Origin: an uncultured bacterium
GTDB taxonomy: Bacteria; Actinomycetota; Actinomycetes; S36-B12
DNA: 9,000 nt
Reading direction: 5' to 3'
NCBI GenBank assembly: GCA_903954205.1
Contig: CAJBMR010000362.1
Coordinates: 1 to 9,000, forward strand
The notes beneath the pieces were generated by a model that was not told where the DNA came from, searched no databases, and was given only the letters and a program-made list of their open reading frames with translations. Positions within the stretch are counted from its first letter, which is position 1. Each line of letters opens with the position of its first letter. Made by a program: the position numbers and the translations under genes. Shown piece by piece: positions 1-5,910 of the stretch.

Positions 1-988
1 CGACGCCATCCCACTCCTGGCCCACGCCCGGGAGGTAGCCCGGCACGTCGACGAGTACGACGAGGGGCACGGCAAAGGCATCGCACATGCGCACGAAGCG
101 TGCGGCCTTCTCCGCGCTGGTGGAGTCCAGGCACCCGCCGAGGCGCAGCGGGTTATTGGCGACCACGCCCACGGTGCGGCCACCGAGGCGACCGAGGGCG
201 ACGACGACATTGGGAGCCCAGCGCGCGTGGAGCTCGACCATGGAGCCTTCGTCGAGGAAGCGCTCGACCAGCGGATGCACGTCGTAGGCGCGCTTCGATG
301 ATTCGGGCAGCAGGTCGCCCAGGTCGGGATCGTCGATCGAGGTCATGTCGAGTGATCCCTGGCGGCCGAGGAGATGGGCGAGGCGGCGACCTTCCCCGAG
401 GGCTTCTGCCTCCGTCTCCGAGACCAGGTGCACCACGCCACTGCGGCGCCCGTGCGGGTCGGGACCGCCCAGGCGCTCCATGTCGACCTGCTCGCCCGTG
501 ACAGAGCGGATGACCTCTGGGCCCGTCACGAAGATCCGACCCTCGGGCCCGAGGATGACGATGTCGGTGAGAGCCGGGCCGTATGCCGCTCCGCCCGCGG
601 CCGGGCCGAGCACGATGGAGATCTGCGGCACCTTGCCCGAGATGCGTGTCATCGCGGCGAAGACACGTCCGACACCGTCGAGGCTCGCAACGCCCTCGCG
701 CAGGCGGGCGCCGCCGGAGTGCCAGATGCCCACGACGGGGCACGAGTCGGCGAAGGCGCGGTCGTACGCCGTGACGATCGCGCGGCAGCCGTCCTGGCCC
801 ATGGCCCCGCCCTGCACGGTCGGGTCGGTGGCGAACGCCACGACCTCGGCACCGTGGACCGAGCCCACGCCGACGAGTACCCCGCGGTCATCCTCGGGCG
901 TGATCGCCCGGAAGGTGCCCGGGTCGAAGAAGGCCTCGAGGCGCACACGCGGTGAGCGCGGATCTAGGGAGTCCGGCGCGTCGGCCAT
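1..988 (-). CDS. accD: Acyl-CoA carboxylase carboxyltransferase (beta) subunit, AccD/PccB type, C-terminus off window
   Basis: This subunit transfers the carboxyl group from biotin to acetyl-CoA (or propionyl-CoA), making malonyl-CoA for fatty acid synthesis. I translated 329 codons from ATG at 988-986; the frame stays open to base 1, so the C-terminal part is missing. Family motifs are in order: SGGARLREGV (residues 91-100), the oxyanion-hole loop GPAAGGAAYG (128-137), FVTGPEVIRSVTGE (153-166), then ANNPLRLGGCLD (277-288) and VDVPGYLPGVGQEWDG (313-328). The ATG shares one base with the fabF stop (TGATG), so coupling is likely; an adjacent GTG at 991 is a possible alternative start. The N-terminus is short: PccB-type proteins usually have about 50 more residues, including a helical KLTARERI-like stretch, before the first beta-strand. 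No biotin carboxylase or functional BCCP is in the window. Acetyl versus propionyl preference cannot be read, because the specificity residue lies in the missing half. Family call is sure; substrate is inferred from the operon. Confidence 0.93.
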   Translation of the reverse strand, partial: MADAPDSLDPRSPRVRLEAFFDPGTFRAITPEDDRGVLVGVGSVHGAEVVAFATDPTVQGGAMGQDGCRAIVTAYDRAFADSCPVVGIWHSGGARLREGVASLDGVGRVFAAMTRISGKVPQISIVLGPAAGGAAYGPALTDIVILGPEGRIFVTGPEVIRSVTGEQVDMERLGGPDPHGRRSGVVHLVSETEAEALGEGRRLAHLLGRQGSLDMTSIDDPDLGDLLPESSKRAYDVHPLVERFLDEGSMVELHARWAPNVVVALGRLGGRTVGVVANNPLRLGGCLDSTSAEKAARFVRMCDAFAVPLVVLVDVPGYLPGVGQEWDGV

Positions 989-2202
989 CACGCGGTCCGG
1001 AAGGCAATGGCGACATCGTGCCCGCCGAAGCCGAAGGAGTTGTTGAGCGCGAGGAGATCTCCAGCGGGGAGCTCGCGAGGGGCTCCGCGAACGACGTCGA
1101 TGTCGACCTCCGGATCCTGCTCGTGCAAGTTGAGTGTCGCCGGCACGAGCCTGTGGTGCAGGGCGAGGACGGTGTATATCCCCTCGATGGCACCGGCAGC
1201 GCCGAGCATGTGCCCCGTCATCGACTTGGTCCCGGTCACGAGCGGCTGGGCATTACCCATGGCAGAGCGAATCGCGACAGCTTCGGCGACGTCGCCCTGG
1301 GGAGTGGAGGTCGCGTGGGCGTTGATGTGCGCGACGTCATCCGGCGACGCATCCGCCTGCTCAAGCGCCGCGAGGATGGCCCGCCTCGCACCCTTGCCCT
1401 CGGGATCGGGCTGGGCGATGTGGTGGGCGTCAGCCGTCATGCCGGCACCGACGACGTAGGCGTAGATGCGCGCCCCGCGGGCTTTGGCGTGCTCCTCGGA
1501 CTCGAGCACCAGGACACCGGCACCCTCGCCCATGACGAAGCCGTCGCGCCCGACGTCATAGGGGCGTGAGGCTCCCTGGGGATCGTCGTTGCGCGTGGAG
1601 AGTGCCCGCATGGCAGCGAATCCCGCCATCGTGAGCTGGTGGATCGGCGTCTCGGTGCCGCCTGCGAGCACGACATCGGCGCGACCGTCCACGATCATGC
1701 GCGCGGCGACGCCGATCGCTTCGGCACCCGACGCGCAGGCACTCACCGGCGCGTGGACGCCGGCGGCAGCGTGAAACTCATGGCCTACTGCGGCCGCAGG
1801 CCCGCTCGGCATGAGCATCGGCACGGTGTGCGGGGAGATGCGCGAGGGCCCGCGTTCCTTGAGGGTGTCGTAGGCATTGAGCAGGGTGAGGAAGCCGCCG
1901 ATGCCCGAGCCGATGACCGTGCCCATGCGCAGCGGGTCCACCTCGGGGCTGCCGGCATCGGCCCACGCCTCGCGCGCGGCGACGAGGGCCACCTGCTGGG
2001 ATCTGTCGAGTTTGCGTGCCTCGACGCGATCCAGAGGTGGCTCCTCGGCGAGGACGCCAGCGAAATGGACCGTCATCTCGTCCACCCACGGATCGGTGAG
2101 CGTCTTGATGCCGGAGCGACCTTCGATGAGCGCGGACCAGTTGCTGGCCACGTCACCGCCGAGCGGTGATGTGGCGCCTAGCCCCGTGACGGCGATGCGC
2201 AT
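988..2202 (-). CDS. fabF: Beta-ketoacyl-ACP synthase II (KAS II)
   Basis: FabF condenses malonyl-ACP with the growing acyl-ACP in each elongation round of type II fatty acid synthesis in the cytoplasm. The 404-residue product has normal KAS II length. The catalytic triad is visible: nucleophile Cys156 in VSACASGAEA, His296 in INAHATSTPQGD and His331 in TKSMTGHMLGAAGA (with Lys326). The N-terminal RIAVTGLGATSPLG and the C-terminal glycine-rich NNSFGFGGHD (387-396) are also typical. The usual HGTST is HATST here, a mild variant. The ATG at 2202 lies 3 bases after the acpP stop and has only a weak purine stretch upstream, so translation is probably coupled to acpP. The stop overlaps the accD start by one base. 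A polyketide KS-alpha is less likely, because no chain-length factor or other polyketide gene is present and the neighbours are fabH, acpP and fabD. Confidence 0.97.
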   Translation of the reverse strand: MRIAVTGLGATSPLGGDVASNWSALIEGRSGIKTLTDPWVDEMTVHFAGVLAEEPPLDRVEARKLDRSQQVALVAAREAWADAGSPEVDPLRMGTVIGSGIGGFLTLLNAYDTLKERGPSRISPHTVPMLMPSGPAAAVGHEFHAAAGVHAPVSACASGAEAIGVAARMIVDGRADVVLAGGTETPIHQLTMAGFAAMRALSTRNDDPQGASRPYDVGRDGFVMGEGAGVLVLESEEHAKARGARIYAYVVGAGMTADAHHIAQPDPEGKGARRAILAALEQADASPDDVAHINAHATSTPQGDVAEAVAIRSAMGNAQPLVTGTKSMTGHMLGAAGAIEGIYTVLALHHRLVPATLNLHEQDPEVDIDVVRGAPRELPAGDLLALNNSFGFGGHDVAIAFRTA

Positions 2203-2205
2203 CGG

Positions 2206-2445
2206 TCAGGCGGTCGACTTCTCGATGTAGGCGACGGCGTCGCCGACGGTGCGGAGGTTCTTGACCTCGCTGTCGGGGATCTTCACGCCCCACTTGTCCT
2301 CGGCGGCCATGACGACCTCGACCATGGACAGCGAGTCGATGTCCAGATCGTCGATGAAGGACTTGTCAGGCTGGATATCGGCGACCGGGACTCCGGCGAC
2401 CTCGTTGACGATGACGGCGAGGCCGTCGAGGATCTCCTGGCTCAT
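2206..2445 (-). CDS. acpP: Acyl carrier protein
   Basis: This is the small acidic carrier that holds acyl chains on a 4'-phosphopantetheine arm and delivers them to FabD, FabH and FabF. The 79-residue length is normal. The attachment site is Ser38 in DLDIDSLSMVE (residues 33-43), the classic DSL motif at the start of helix II. The downstream pattern (KWGVKIPDSEV, then TVGDAVAYIE) fits helices II to IV. The ATG at 2445 follows a good Shine-Dalgarno sequence. A 48-base gap separates it from fabH, the only clear gap inside fabD-accD; this fits independent ribosome entry and the high ACP level that cells need. The stop is 3 bases before fabF. The four-gene order fabD-fabH-acpP-fabF matches Streptomyces, which supports fatty acid rather than polyketide ACP. 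Confidence 0.97.
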   Translation of the reverse strand: MSQEILDGLAVIVNEVAGVPVADIQPDKSFIDDLDIDSLSMVEVVMAAEDKWGVKIPDSEVKNLRTVGDAVAYIEKSTA

Positions 2446-2449
2446 GCTG

Positions 2450-2457
2450 CTTCCTTT
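2450..2457 (-). promoter_or_regulatory. Ribosome binding site of acpP
   Basis: On the minus strand AAAGGAAG stands here, with its AGGA core six bases before the acpP ATG. It is one of the better Shine-Dalgarno matches in the window and fixes the start at 2445. The rest of the 2446-2493 gap shows no hairpin, repeat or convincing promoter. Confidence 0.75.
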
Positions 2458-2493
2458 CGGCGTGAGTGTGCGATGGGTGCGCGGGGGTCCACG

Positions 2494-3498
2494 CTAGGGC
2501 AGGGTCACGACCTGGGCCGCATAGGCCAGGCCGGCTCCGAATCCGATGAGGAGTGCGGTGCCCCCGTGGGGGACCTCGCCGGCGGAGAGCATGCGGTCCA
2601 TCGCGATGGGGATGGACGCAGCCGAGGTGTTGCCCGTCGTCTCGACATCGCGAGCGACAGGCACGTGCTCGGGCAGTTTGAGGGCGCGGATCATGGCGTC
2701 GGTGATGCGCATGTTGGCCTGATGGGGGATGAAGGCGTCCAGCTCGTCCGCCGTCACTCCGGCGCGATCAAGTGCCTCCTGCGCCTTGACCGACCCGTTG
2801 GAGACCGCCCAGCGGAAGACCTGCTGTCCCTGCATGGAAAGCGTGGGGAAACGCGAGCCACCGTTGTCGCGGTAGTCGATGAGCGACTGCGTCATGCAGA
2901 TCGCATCGTGCTGCGAGCCGTCAGACCCCCACACGACGGGACCGATGGCGGGCTCTGTTGACGGTCCCACCACGACGGCACCTGCCCCGTCGGCGAAGAT
3001 GAAGGCGGTGGATCGATCGTCGAGGTCGATCCAGTCGGTGAGCTTCTCCACGCCGACGACGATGACGTATTCGGCGCTTCCGCCGCGCACCATGTCCTGG
3101 GCCATGGCGAGTCCGTAGCAAAAGCCCGCGCAGGCGGAGCTGATATCTGTCGATGCGGCATTGACTGCCCCGAGACGGTAGGCGACCTCCGAGGCGGCCG
3201 ACGGTGTCTGGAAGGGGTGCGTCACGGTCGCGACGAGCACGAAACCCACCTGGTCGGGGGTGATGCCCGCGGAGGCGAGGGCCTTCTCCGCGGCGTACAC
3301 GGCGAGGTCGACGACGGACTCATCCGGCGCTGCATAGCGCCGCTCGGCGATGCCCGAACGCTCGCGAATCCACTCATCGGTGGAGTCGATGCGTTGGCAC
3401 ACCTCGGCATTGGTCACGATCCGCTCGGGGCGGTAGCTGCCCACGGACAGGATGCGCGCGTACGGCGCTCCCGTCGGGGTCTGGATGCGCGCGGTCAT
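2494..3498 (-). CDS. fabH: Beta-ketoacyl-ACP synthase III
   Basis: FabH starts each fatty acid by condensing an acyl-CoA primer with malonyl-ACP. The 334-residue product has the expected length. The catalytic residues are Cys123 in SSACAGFCYG, His259 in FIPHQANMRI and Asn290 in TTGNTSAAS. The C-terminal IGFGAGLAYAAQ loop (318-329) is also characteristic. Whether it prefers acetyl-CoA (straight chains) or branched primers cannot be judged safely from sequence alone. The ATG at 3498 overlaps the fabD stop by four bases (ATGA) and has a strong Shine-Dalgarno sequence seven bases upstream, inside the fabD coding end. The TAG stop at 2494-2496 is followed by the short gap before acpP. The cluster makes a fatty acid role far more likely than a secondary-metabolite KAS III. 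Confidence 0.97.
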   Translation of the reverse strand: MTARIQTPTGAPYARILSVGSYRPERIVTNAEVCQRIDSTDEWIRERSGIAERRYAAPDESVVDLAVYAAEKALASAGITPDQVGFVLVATVTHPFQTPSAASEVAYRLGAVNAASTDISSACAGFCYGLAMAQDMVRGGSAEYVIVVGVEKLTDWIDLDDRSTAFIFADGAGAVVVGPSTEPAIGPVVWGSDGSQHDAICMTQSLIDYRDNGGSRFPTLSMQGQQVFRWAVSNGSVKAQEALDRAGVTADELDAFIPHQANMRITDAMIRALKLPEHVPVARDVETTGNTSAASIPIAMDRMLSAGEVPHGGTALLIGFGAGLAYAAQVVTLP

Positions 3499-4700
3499 GC
3501 GGTGGCCTCCTCATGGCGGGGATGAAGTCGCACCAGTGGCGCGCCCGGAGAAACGGGGTCGCCGTCCTCGACGATCCATTCGACGATGGTGCCCCCGTGC
3601 GGGGCGGTGACCTCGACGGTGTCGCGCAGGTTGCTCACGCGACCGATCGCCGCGGAGCGGGGGAGGGGATCGCCGATTCCCACGGTGGGATCCGCGCGGT
3701 GGAAGATGCCCTTCATCGGCGCGACCACGAGGCGCCAGGTGGGCGACTCATCGACCGAACTAGGCACGCCGTGGCGCTGCACCAGATCCCACGCGGCGTC
3801 GAGGTCGTCGGGAGTGTTGAGCGCGACGGCCTCCACCCCGGGGAGAGCGCGCTTCGCGAGACCGGTGAGGGTGCCAGCCGGAGGGATCTCGATGAGCCCG
3901 GTCACGCCGAGGTCGGCCATGGTCGCCATGCACAGATCCCACCGGACAGGGCGGCTGACCTGTGCGACGAGGCGGGCGAGGACGTCTCGGCCGTCATGCA
4001 CGACCCGGCCGTCGGCATTGGACACCAGGTGGATGCGGGGGTCGTGCGTGGAGATGGAGCGCGAGTGCCGTGAGAGCACCTCGACCGCGGGGGCCATGTA
4101 GTCGGTGTGGAAGGCACCCGCGACCTGCAGGGCGCGGATCCGCGCCTTCTCCGGCGGGGCATCGGCGAATGCTGCGAGAGCCTCGAGTGTGCCGGCTACG
4201 ACAATCTGTCCTGCGCCGTTGATGTTGGCGGGGGTGAGCCCCGCTGCCGTCGCGGCAGTGATCACCTCGTCGGGATCGCCGCCCAGCACAGCACTCATGC
4301 CCGTGGGTGTGAGTGCCGCTGCCTGAGCCATCGCGCGACCGCGTTCGCGCACGAAGACCATGGCCTGCTCGGCCGTGAGCACGCCCGCGGCGGCAGCCGC
4401 AGTGATCTCGCCGACGCTGTGCCCCGCTCCGACGGAGACGCGAGAGAACGCCTCGGCGGGATGTGGGAAGAGCGAGAGCAGGGTCACCAGACCCGCGCCG
4501 ACGAGCAGCGGCTGGGCGATGGCGGTGTCACGGATGGTGTCGGCGTCGGAGCGGGTGCCGTGCTCAATGAGGTCGACGCCGCTCACGGCGGAGAGCCATT
4601 CGAGGCGGGCCTCGACCCCGGGCACGTCGAGCCAGGGGGTGAGGAAGCCGGGAGCCTGGGCTCCTTGTCCGGGGGCGACAACGACCAGCACGGGCGTCAC
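3495..4700 (-). CDS. fabD: Malonyl-CoA:ACP transacylase with a C-terminal biotinyl-like domain
   Basis: FabD moves malonate from malonyl-CoA to ACP, supplying the extender for FabH and FabF. Residues 1 to about 310 are the acyltransferase: APGQGAQAPGF (9-19), nucleophile Ser95 in GAGHSVGEI, the malonate-binding arginine Arg120 in RERGRAM, and His198 in GAFHTDYMAP. The product has 401 residues, whereas FabD is usually about 300-320. The extra C-terminal part (about 321-393) is a biotinyl/lipoyl-type domain most like acetyl-CoA carboxylase BCCP, listed separately. The frame is continuous, so this is a true fusion as the sequence stands. The start is GTG at 4700; a second GTG at 4691 is possible and the Shine-Dalgarno is weak (GAGAG). 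A 70-base leader separates it from the regulator gene, and the stop overlaps fabH (ATGA). Enzyme function is sure; the role of the extra domain is unknown. Confidence 0.95.
   Translation of the reverse strand: MTPVLVVVAPGQGAQAPGFLTPWLDVPGVEARLEWLSAVSGVDLIEHGTRSDADTIRDTAIAQPLLVGAGLVTLLSLFPHPAEAFSRVSVGAGHSVGEITAAAAAGVLTAEQAMVFVRERGRAMAQAAALTPTGMSAVLGGDPDEVITAATAAGLTPANINGAGQIVVAGTLEALAAFADAPPEKARIRALQVAGAFHTDYMAPAVEVLSRHSRSISTHDPRIHLVSNADGRVVHDGRDVLARLVAQVSRPVRWDLCMATMADLGVTGLIEIPPAGTLTGLAKRALPGVEAVALNTPDDLDAAWDLVQRHGVPSSVDESPTWRLVVAPMKGIFHRADPTVGIGDPLPRSAAIGRVSNLRDTVEVTAPHGGTIVEWIVEDGDPVSPGAPLVRLHPRHEEATA
3506..3512 (-). promoter_or_regulatory. Ribosome binding site of fabH inside the fabD 3' end
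   Basis: GAGGAGG on the minus strand lies seven bases before the fabH ATG. The same bases encode the acidic tail (Glu-Glu-Ala) of FabD. The strong site plus the ATGA overlap support the 3498 start and coupled translation. Confidence 0.85.
3522..3740 (-). other. Pseudo-BCCP domain of FabD (no biotin lysine)
   Basis: FabD residues 321-393 resemble biotin carboxyl carrier protein. VVAPMKGIFHRAD (325-337) matches the BCCP opening (V-x-SPMVGTFYR), and residues 352-391 align without gaps to the BCCP core and end in VEDGDPVSPGAPLV. In the hairpin where BCCP has EAMKM, this protein has SNLRD (356-360), placing Arg359 (codon 3624-3626) at the biotin-accepting lysine. The stretch between the opening and the GD turn is about five residues shorter than in E. 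coli BCCP, so the thumb loop is probably reduced. The flanking fold residues (GG at 369-370, VEDG at 377-380) are kept, so the domain probably folds but cannot carry biotin at the usual place. The alignment is from memory of the E. coli/Bacillus BCCP pattern. A structural or docking role is inference. Confidence 0.8.
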
Positions 4701-4717
4701 TCTCTCGCGGCCTAGGG

Positions 4718-4741
4718 GGCGGCCGACCGTGAGGGGCCGCC
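4718..4741 (-). other. GC hairpin in the fabD leader
   Basis: Seven-base arms GGCGGCC and GGCCGCC pair perfectly around a 10-base loop (4725-4734). The structure ends about 17 bases before the fabD GTG. No T-tract follows on the transcribed strand, so it is not a convincing terminator; it could be a 5' UTR hairpin affecting fabD translation or RNA stability. In GC-rich DNA a 7-bp repeat can arise by chance. Confidence 0.35.
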
Positions 4742-4759
4742 AATGTCTCCGGTGGGGAT

Positions 4760-4776
4760 TTGTAGGAACCCTACAA
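4760..4776 (-). promoter_or_regulatory. Candidate operator: perfect inverted repeat upstream of fabD
   Basis: The 17-base element is TTGTAGG-AAC-CCTACAA on the plus strand: perfect 7-bp arms around a 3-base spacer. It is AT-richer than its surroundings and covers the last codon and stop of the regulator gene. Its centre lies 68 bases before the fabD GTG. I see no second copy in the window. The position, between a PucR-type regulator and the fab genes it is expected to control, makes a FasR-like binding site a reasonable guess; in S. coelicolor FasR activates the fabDHPF operon. No clear -35/-10 pair could be fixed nearby, although TTGTAG (4776-4771) and TACAAA on the minus strand lie within or beside the repeat. 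Confidence 0.55.
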
Positions 4777-5910
4777 CCGGGCGAGGATCAGGCCCAGCCT
4801 CAGGGCCAGGGCGTCGCGGGGCTCCCCGGGAGAACGACCGGTGAGGTCTTCGATGCGTCGCAGGCGATAGCGCACGGTGTTGGGATGCACGAAGAGCACG
4901 CGGGCCGTTCCCTCCAGGCTGGTCCTCCGCTCGAGGTGCACCTCCAGGGTCTGCCGCAGATCGGGGTCGGCGAGCACCGCGTCCAGATCCGATACGAGCT
5001 GTCGCCGGGCGCGCTCCTCACCCGCCAGGGCGCGCTCGGGCAGCAGGTCGTCCGCGGCCACGGGTCGTGGCGCATCTGGCCATCCGCGCGCTGCGGCGTA
5101 CGCGCTCACCGCGGTCGAGCACGACGCGGGTATCGATGCGGTGTCAGCCGCCCGCGGCCCGATGACCACGGGGCCTGTGCCGAAGTGCGGTGAGAGCAGC
5201 CGCGCGGTGCGTTCGTCGTCGCCCGGGCCGGCTGCGAGCACCACCAGAGCATCGCCGTGCAGAGCGGTGAGCAGGGCCATGCCGTGGTGCTCGGCGGCGA
5301 GACGCATCACCTGCAGGCCTCCCGCGCTGTCAGCGTCCGGCGGCGGGCCGACGAGGACGGCGCCTCCCGCACCGGTGGGCCAGCCCAGGGCCCCCGCACG
5401 AGCGAGGATGGCGGGGTCGGCCTCGTCGCGGAGCAGCGACTCCATGACGAGTGCCTCGAGGCGCGCATCCCAGGCTCCGCGTGCCTCGGCGGCGCGGGCG
5501 TAGACCTCGGCGGCGGCGAAGGCGATCTCGCGCGAGTAGCTCAGGACTGCGTCGCGTACGCCGGCCGCGGCGTCCGGCCCGGCGATCTCCGGCAGGGCCT
5601 GCTCCAGGAGGTCGACCGTGCAGCGAACCATCTCGACCGTCTGCTCCAGCGTGATGGCTCCGGCCAGTTCGCGTGGTGCCGCGCTGAAGACGTCCAGAGC
5701 GCTGGCTCGCGCCTGATCAGGCTCGCGGTACCACGCGATGACGCCGGAGATGCCGGCCTGTGCGATGAGGGCGACCCAGGAGCGCTCGTCGGGTGGCAGA
5801 TCGCGGAACCACTCCAGGCGATCGTCCAGGTGCGCGGTGACGGTCGTCGCCAACTGGCCCGACGCTCTCTCGAGTCGACGTGCAGTGGTCGATCGGGTGG
5901 ATGCCGCCAC
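4771..5910 (-). CDS. fasR: FasR-like transcriptional regulator, PucR/CdaR family
   Basis: The last 65 or so residues form a PucR-type DNA-binding domain: DPDLRQTLEVHLERRTSL (315-332) leads into a helix-turn-helix with HPNTVRYRLRRIEDLTG (342-358), followed by a C-terminal helix. The rest, about 310 residues, is helical and then mixed, without a motif I can name; it is presumably sensory and regulatory. Length (379) and position directly upstream of fabD match Streptomyces FasR, an activator of the fabD-fabH-acpP-fabF operon; the symbol rests on that synteny. The GTG start at 5910 shares one base with the TAG stop of the upstream transporter gene, and its Shine-Dalgarno is weak, so coupling is likely. 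Its stop lies inside a perfect inverted repeat that may be its own binding site. The effector is unknown; a fatty-acid-pathway metabolite is the natural guess. Family assignment is firm, target set inferred. Confidence 0.88.
   Translation of the reverse strand: MAASTRSTTARRLERASGQLATTVTAHLDDRLEWFRDLPPDERSWVALIAQAGISGVIAWYREPDQARASALDVFSAAPRELAGAITLEQTVEMVRCTVDLLEQALPEIAGPDAAAGVRDAVLSYSREIAFAAAEVYARAAEARGAWDARLEALVMESLLRDEADPAILARAGALGWPTGAGGAVLVGPPPDADSAGGLQVMRLAAEHHGMALLTALHGDALVVLAAGPGDDERTARLLSPHFGTGPVVIGPRAADTASIPASCSTAVSAYAAARGWPDAPRPVAADDLLPERALAGEERARRQLVSDLDAVLADPDLRQTLEVHLERRTSLEGTARVLFVHPNTVRYRLRRIEDLTGRSPGEPRDALALRLGLILARL

Noticed and set aside
345..1046. Plus-strand frames opposite accD (345-1046 and 374-955)
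   Set aside because: The minus strand here encodes an unmistakable carboxyltransferase that is open to the window edge; the plus frames are shadows.
988..2445. Type II polyketide cluster (KS plus ACP)
   Set aside because: No chain-length factor, cyclase or ketoreductase; the order with fabD and fabH is that of primary fatty acid synthesis.
4718..4741. Rho-independent terminator between the regulator and fabD
   Set aside because: The stem is short and no T-tract follows it on the minus strand.
4360..5193. 277-codon open frame on the plus strand
   Set aside because: It is antisense to fabD and the regulator, with low-complexity Arg/Ser/Ala/Pro content; an artefact of GC-rich codon use.
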